Of a stretch of DNA of 34,923 bases, positions 32,319 to 34,923 are shown one piece after another; the stretch's first letter is position 1; each line of letters opens with the position of its first letter. The translations under genes were made by a program, and so were the position numbers. The DNA is from Piscirickettsiaceae bacterium NZ-RLO1 (lineage in GTDB: Bacteria; Pseudomonadota; Gammaproteobacteria; Piscirickettsiales; Piscirickettsiaceae), in the NCBI GenBank assembly GCA_001644975.1, contig LVCQ01000015.1:1-34923 (forward strand). Reading direction: 5' to 3'. The notes under the pieces were generated by a model. The model worked only from the letters and a program-made list of their open reading frames with translations. It was not told the DNA's origin and searched no databases.

Positions 32319-32394
32319 TGGCAGGCTAGGAGGGACTCGAACCCCCAACCTGCGGTTTTGGAGACCGCTGCTCTACCAATTGAGCCACTAGCCT
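32319..32394 (-). tRNA. tRNA-Trp (CCA anticodon)
   Basis: The 76-nt gene folds into a complete cloverleaf with acceptor arms AGGCTAG/CTAGCCT, anticodon loop CTCCAAA (anticodon CCA), T-loop GGTTCGAGTCC and an encoded 3' CCA. It lies immediately upstream of secE, as in Pseudomonas. Confidence 0.97.
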
Positions 32395-32409
32395 ACGGAA
32401 ATATCGGTC

Positions 32410-32428
32410 AGTATTTTAACAAAATACT
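32410..32428. repeat. AT hairpin between tRNA-Thr and tRNA-Trp
   Basis: AGTATTTT and AAAATACT are perfect 8-bp arms around a 3-nt loop, in the 60-nt spacer where tufB lies in related bacteria. On the minus-strand transcript no T-run follows, so it is more likely an RNA processing structure between the two tRNAs than a terminator. Confidence 0.5.
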
Positions 32429-32454
32429 AGCCGCTTCACAAGCCTGCCACAAAG

Positions 32455-32530
32455 TGGTGCCCATAACCAGACTCGAACTGGTGACCTCTTCCTTACCAAG
32501 AAAGTGCTCTACCGCCTGAGCTATATGGGC
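32455..32530 (-). tRNA. tRNA-Thr (GGT anticodon)
   Basis: The 76-nt cloverleaf has acceptor arms GCCCATA/TATGGGC, anticodon loop TTGGTAA (anticodon GGT), T-arm ACCAGTTCGAGTCTGGT and an encoded CCA. It reads threonine ACC/ACU. It is the third gene of the tRNA cluster. Confidence 0.97.
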
Positions 32531-32558
32531 CAAAATACTTTAATCTTAAATATAGGAT

Positions 32559-32632
<74 letters not shown>

Positions 32633-32633
32633 G

Positions 32634-32718
32634 TGGTGGTGGGAGAAGGATTCGAACCTTCGAAGGCTGAGCCGCCAGATTTACAGTCTGGTCCCTTTGA
32701 CCGCTCGGGAACCCCACC
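32634..32718 (-). tRNA. tRNA-Tyr (GTA anticodon)
   Basis: The 85-nt gene has the long variable arm expected of bacterial tRNA-Tyr, acceptor arms GGTGGGG/TCCCACC, anticodon stem-loop CCAGACTGTAAATCTGG (anticodon GTA), T-loop TTCGAAT and encoded CCA. It is the first gene of the tRNA-secE-nusG unit; promoter elements lie just upstream. Confidence 0.97.
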
Positions 32719-32732
32719 ATTTAAGGTTAAGC

Positions 32733-32760
32733 ATTATAGCTTTTCTCTAAGTAAAGTCAA
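32733..32760 (-). promoter_or_regulatory. Sigma-70 promoter for the tRNA-secE-nusG unit (proximal)
   Basis: On the minus strand TTGACT (32755-32760) and TATAAT (32733-32738) are separated by 16 nt. The start would be near 32726, 8 nt before tRNA-Tyr. The -35 box lies inside the 27-nt palindrome. Confidence 0.75.
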
Positions 32761-32773
32761 TGACTTTACTTAG
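32747..32773. repeat. 27-nt perfect palindrome over the tRNA promoter -35 box
   Basis: CTAAGTAAAGTCA (32747-32759) and TGACTTTACTTAG (32761-32773) are perfect 13-bp inverted arms around a single base. The centre contains the -35 hexamer. It lies upstream of the predicted start, so it acts as DNA, and it has the symmetry of a dimeric repressor site. No T-run supports a terminator on either strand. Confidence 0.75.
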
Positions 32774-32806
32774 GTTTTCCTGTGTGAACCAGGTCAACGC
32801 AGGCAT

Positions 32807-32834
32807 ATTATAATGACTTCGCAGAAAAAGACAA
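32807..32834 (-). promoter_or_regulatory. Second promoter candidate for the tRNA-secE unit (distal)
   Basis: On the minus strand TTGTCT (32829-32834) and a perfect TATAAT (32807-32812) are separated by 16 nt. A consensus TTGACA at 32841-32846 is too far (28 nt) to pair with it. RNA from here would run through the palindrome. Confidence 0.5.
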
Positions 32835-33003
32835 GCATTTTGTCAACTTTATTTTATAACGTCGTTAATCCTCAATTATTCCTCAGCTATTTGCCATATT
32901 TCCCAAAAAAACACCAAACCAAACCATTACCAAACTATTAAACTACTATAGTGCTGTAACAACATCTCACCATTAAACAATATCAATATAATGAACAACT
33001 CAT

Positions 33004-33032
33004 TTGCACACCTTCACTTTATATTTTATAGT
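33004..33032 (+). promoter_or_regulatory. Promoter candidate for the pilin gene
   Basis: TTGCAC (33004-33009) and TATAGT (33027-33032) are 17 nt apart, about 60 nt upstream of the pilin ATG. I see no sigma-54 (TGGCAC-N5-TTGC) element, which controls many type IV pilin genes. Confidence 0.5.
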
Positions 33033-33091
33033 TTCCTTTTAGCGTCATATTTCTATAGACTAGGAAAAAACCACGTTTCATGGAGTGAACG

Positions 33092-33511
33092 ATGAATAGA
33101 TCCAAAAACCGCAACCAACTTGGCTTCTCCCTCATAGAAATCATGGTCGCTGTTGCCATTATTGGCATTTTAATTGCCATTGCAGTGCCAAGCTATCAAG
33201 AATATGTCTCACGGGCAAAAAATGCTGCTCTTGATGCCACTATTGCCGCTTATAAAGCGCCTGTTGCCATTGCCATTGGCGAAAGCGGCCAAATCAATAG
33301 TGACATGGACTTAAGCAACTCAAGCATGGAAAAATACCACTTCCCAGCCCCACCTAATGCCAGCAATCAAGTCACATTGACCATTTCGCCAAATCAAACT
33401 AAACAAACCATCACCATTGAAGCAGAAGACGATAGCACCGGTAAATCCCGCCAAGCCATCGGCACCTTTGCTAACAACACCCTCGTCTGGGGAGACTTTC
33501 AAAACGGCTAA
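33092..33511 (+). CDS. pilA: Type IV major pilin-like protein
   Basis: The 139-aa prepilin has an 11-residue positively charged leader, a PilD cleavage site G11/F12 and the hydrophobic N-terminal helix FSLIEIMVAVAIIGILIAIA with the conserved E16 at position +5. The mature protein would polymerise into a type IVa pilus. The globular part has no cysteine at all, so the usual C-terminal disulfide loop is missing. It is short for a major pilin but in range for the group. GGAG is 6 nt before the ATG. The pilus ATPase gene follows at 34 nt. A minor pilin or competence pilin role is possible. Confidence 0.85.
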   Translation: MNRSKNRNQLGFSLIEIMVAVAIIGILIAIAVPSYQEYVSRAKNAALDATIAAYKAPVAIAIGESGQINSDMDLSNSSMEKYHFPAPPNASNQVTLTISPNQTKQTITIEAEDDSTGKSRQAIGTFANNTLVWGDFQNG

Positions 33512-33545
33512 GCTCGAACTGCTATAACACATTAGGTAATCAAGC

Positions 33546-34923
33546 ATGTCCCAGCAACTTAAAATACTAGGTTTGACCGAGCTTGACCTAAATCAAATTG
33601 ATACACACACCATAGACCTTGGCCCAGTGCCTGTGCACTGGGTACGCAAGCATCGGTTATTGCCCTTTTATCACAAAAACAGCAAACACCTCATTGCAAT
33701 CAGCCAATATCAGGATCTTACTGCCCTTAAGTCTCTCACTCTCCTCACCGGCCATTATTTTCACCCTGTTTTGTGCGAGACGGATGCATTGCAATCGGCC
33801 GTACAACATTTACTGCAGCAAGAGAAACTCAAAACCAAGCTAACAACAGCCAAAAACTCAGTCAGCCAGCATATTAACCAGCTGATCCTGCACGCCATCG
33901 AGCAGCGCGCTTCCGATATTCACCTTGAGCCTTATGAGCAAGATTACCGCATACGTCTACGCATTGACGGCAAGCTTTTACATAGCCACTCATTACCCCA
34001 AACATCCAGTGCACAGATTATTTCACATATTAAAGTACTCGCACGTCTAGACATTACCGAAACACGCAAACCTCAAGATGGCCGCTTTCACTTGGATATC
34101 CCCGGTCGTGATAAAACTCACTTTCGCTTAAACTCTCGTCCTACTCTGTTCGGTGAAAAGCTAGTGATTCGCATTTTAGGTGGCTCAGGCCCACAGCCTA
34201 ATCTAAATCAATTGGGTTTATTACCAAGCCAATACCATACCGTACAACATGCCTTACAACACCCGCACGGCTTAATTCTAGTCACCGGCCCCACCGGCAG
34301 TGGCAAAACGTTAACCCTATACAGCATGCTCCACCATCTAAATACCGGCACACAGAATATCTGCACCGCCGAAGACCCTGTAGAAATTTTGCTCCCCGGC
34401 ATTAATCAACTCAATATTAATCCAGCAACCGGTTTAACCTTTTCAGCTGCCTTAAGAGCATTTCTCCGCCAAGACCCAGACATCCTCATGGTCGGCGAGA
34501 TTCGTGATGAAGAAACGGCCAACATGGCCATTCGTGCCGCCCAAACGGGTCATTTAGTTCTCGCCAGCCTCCACACCTCATCAACAGCAAACGCCATAGA
34601 CCGTCTTTGCAATATGGGTATTCACCGTTTTGATTTAGCCAACTGCTTACATCTAGTGATCGCTCAACGCTTAATTCGTACCCTCTGTTCACACTGTTAC
34701 GGCCACCGCGCTCATCATTGTCACTATTGTTGTTATCAAGGCTTTTTAGGGCGCAGTGCCATTTTCGAATTATTACCCATCAACCGCACTGTGCAAAAGA
34801 TGATCAACCAAACGGCCAGCAGTCAAGAGATTCACGCACACAACATGAAGCAAGGTCAACATTCATTAGCCACTGCAGCCCAGGAAAAAGTTCAAGCCAA
34901 ACTAACAACACTCACCGAAGTTC
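33546..34923 (+). CDS. pilB: Type IV pilus assembly ATPase, PilB/HofB type (3' end outside window)
   Basis: I translated this open frame directly; it runs 459 codons to the window edge. It is a hexameric secretion ATPase that powers pilus extension. Motifs: ASDIHLEP near 122, Walker A GPTGSGKT at 248-255, Asp box AEDPVE at 275-280, Walker B DPDILMVGEIRD at 310-321 with E318, and His box TGHLVLASLHT at 334-344. The zinc motif is CSHC (381-384) and CHYC (392-395), with only seven residues between the pairs. Like E. coli HofB (about 461 aa) it lacks the longer N-terminal domain of PilB, and ppdD-hofB has the same gene order. Start ATG has only a weak AGGT upstream. Confidence 0.9.
   Translation, partial: MSQQLKILGLTELDLNQIDTHTIDLGPVPVHWVRKHRLLPFYHKNSKHLIAISQYQDLTALKSLTLLTGHYFHPVLCETDALQSAVQHLLQQEKLKTKLTTAKNSVSQHINQLILHAIEQRASDIHLEPYEQDYRIRLRIDGKLLHSHSLPQTSSAQIISHIKVLARLDITETRKPQDGRFHLDIPGRDKTHFRLNSRPTLFGEKLVIRILGGSGPQPNLNQLGLLPSQYHTVQHALQHPHGLILVTGPTGSGKTLTLYSMLHHLNTGTQNICTAEDPVEILLPGINQLNINPATGLTFSAALRAFLRQDPDILMVGEIRDEETANMAIRAAQTGHLVLASLHTSSTANAIDRLCNMGIHRFDLANCLHLVIAQRLIRTLCSHCYGHRAHHCHYCCYQGFLGRSAIFELLPINRTVQKMINQTASSQEIHAHNMKQGQHSLATAAQEKVQAKLTTLTEV

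Larger units (their letters stand above)
32719..33091. other. Divergent control region between tRNA-Tyr and pilin
   Basis: This 373-nt AT-rich region has no credible gene. It holds two promoter candidates towards the tRNA genes (minus strand), a long palindrome at 32747-32773, and one promoter candidate towards the pilin gene (plus strand). Between about 32850 and 33000 I see only AT-rich DNA with A-tracts, which could act as UP elements or binding sites. Confidence 0.6.

Noticed and set aside
32841-32846. Consensus TTGACA upstream of the tRNA cluster as a -35 box
   Set aside because: It is 28 nt from the nearest TATAAT, too far for a sigma-70 promoter; TTGTCT at 16 nt fits better.
33619-33843. 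Plus-strand open frame of 74 codons
   Set aside because: It lies in another frame of the pilB-type ATPase gene, whose conserved motifs prove the frame.

Overview
The window is a gammaproteobacterial ribosomal protein, transcription and secretion super-cluster. One run of genes on the minus strand covers roughly 32 kb (positions 84-32718). Gene order, protein lengths and sequences closely follow Escherichia coli and Pseudomonas: L7/L12, RpoB, RpoC, EF-Tu, EF-G and S12 are all of the gammaproteobacterial type. Intergenic DNA is AT-rich and the coding DNA is of moderate GC. I cannot name the species. A lineage outside the Enterobacterales is likely because the rpoBC cluster is joined directly to the str-S10-spc-alpha cluster, as in Pseudomonas and Legionella-like genomes.

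Reading in the direction of transcription, from the right of the minus-strand run leftwards: tRNA-Tyr, tRNA-Gly, tRNA-Thr, tRNA-Trp, secE, nusG, rplK, rplA, rplJ, rplL, rpoB, rpoC; then rpsL, rpsG, fusA, tuf, rpsJ; then rplC, rplD, rplW, rplB, rpsS, rplV, rpsC, rplP, rpmC, rpsQ; then rplN, rplX, rplE, rpsN, rpsH, rplF, rplR, rpsE, rpmD, rplO, secY, rpmJ; then rpsM, rpsK, rpsD, rpoA, rplQ. After a terminator come an MFS drug-efflux gene of Bcr/CflA type and rpiA, which overlap. At the right edge, divergently transcribed on the plus strand, lie a type IV pilin gene and a PilB/HofB-type pilus assembly ATPase gene that runs off the window.

The control signals are unusually readable. There is a perfect-consensus sigma-70 promoter for the str operon (TTGACA, 18-nt spacer, TATAAT), an extended -10 promoter for the spc operon, a conserved L10-type leader upstream of rplJ, and intrinsic terminators after nusG, rpoC, rpsQ, rpmJ and rplQ. 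Two of these terminators are interleaved with the next promoter. A strong terminator-like hairpin sits between rpsJ and rplC instead of upstream of rpsJ.

I do not see a new defence, mobile or biosynthetic system; the gene content is ordinary housekeeping. The points worth a second look are regulatory and evolutionary: loss of the tufB copy that in Pseudomonas and E. coli relatives lies beside the tRNA-Thr gene, the displaced S10-operon attenuator, promoters buried inside terminators, a 27-nt perfect palindrome over the -35 box of the tRNA-secE promoter, a TTG start for rpoC, and a cysteine-free pilin next to an ATPase with a strongly shortened zinc loop.
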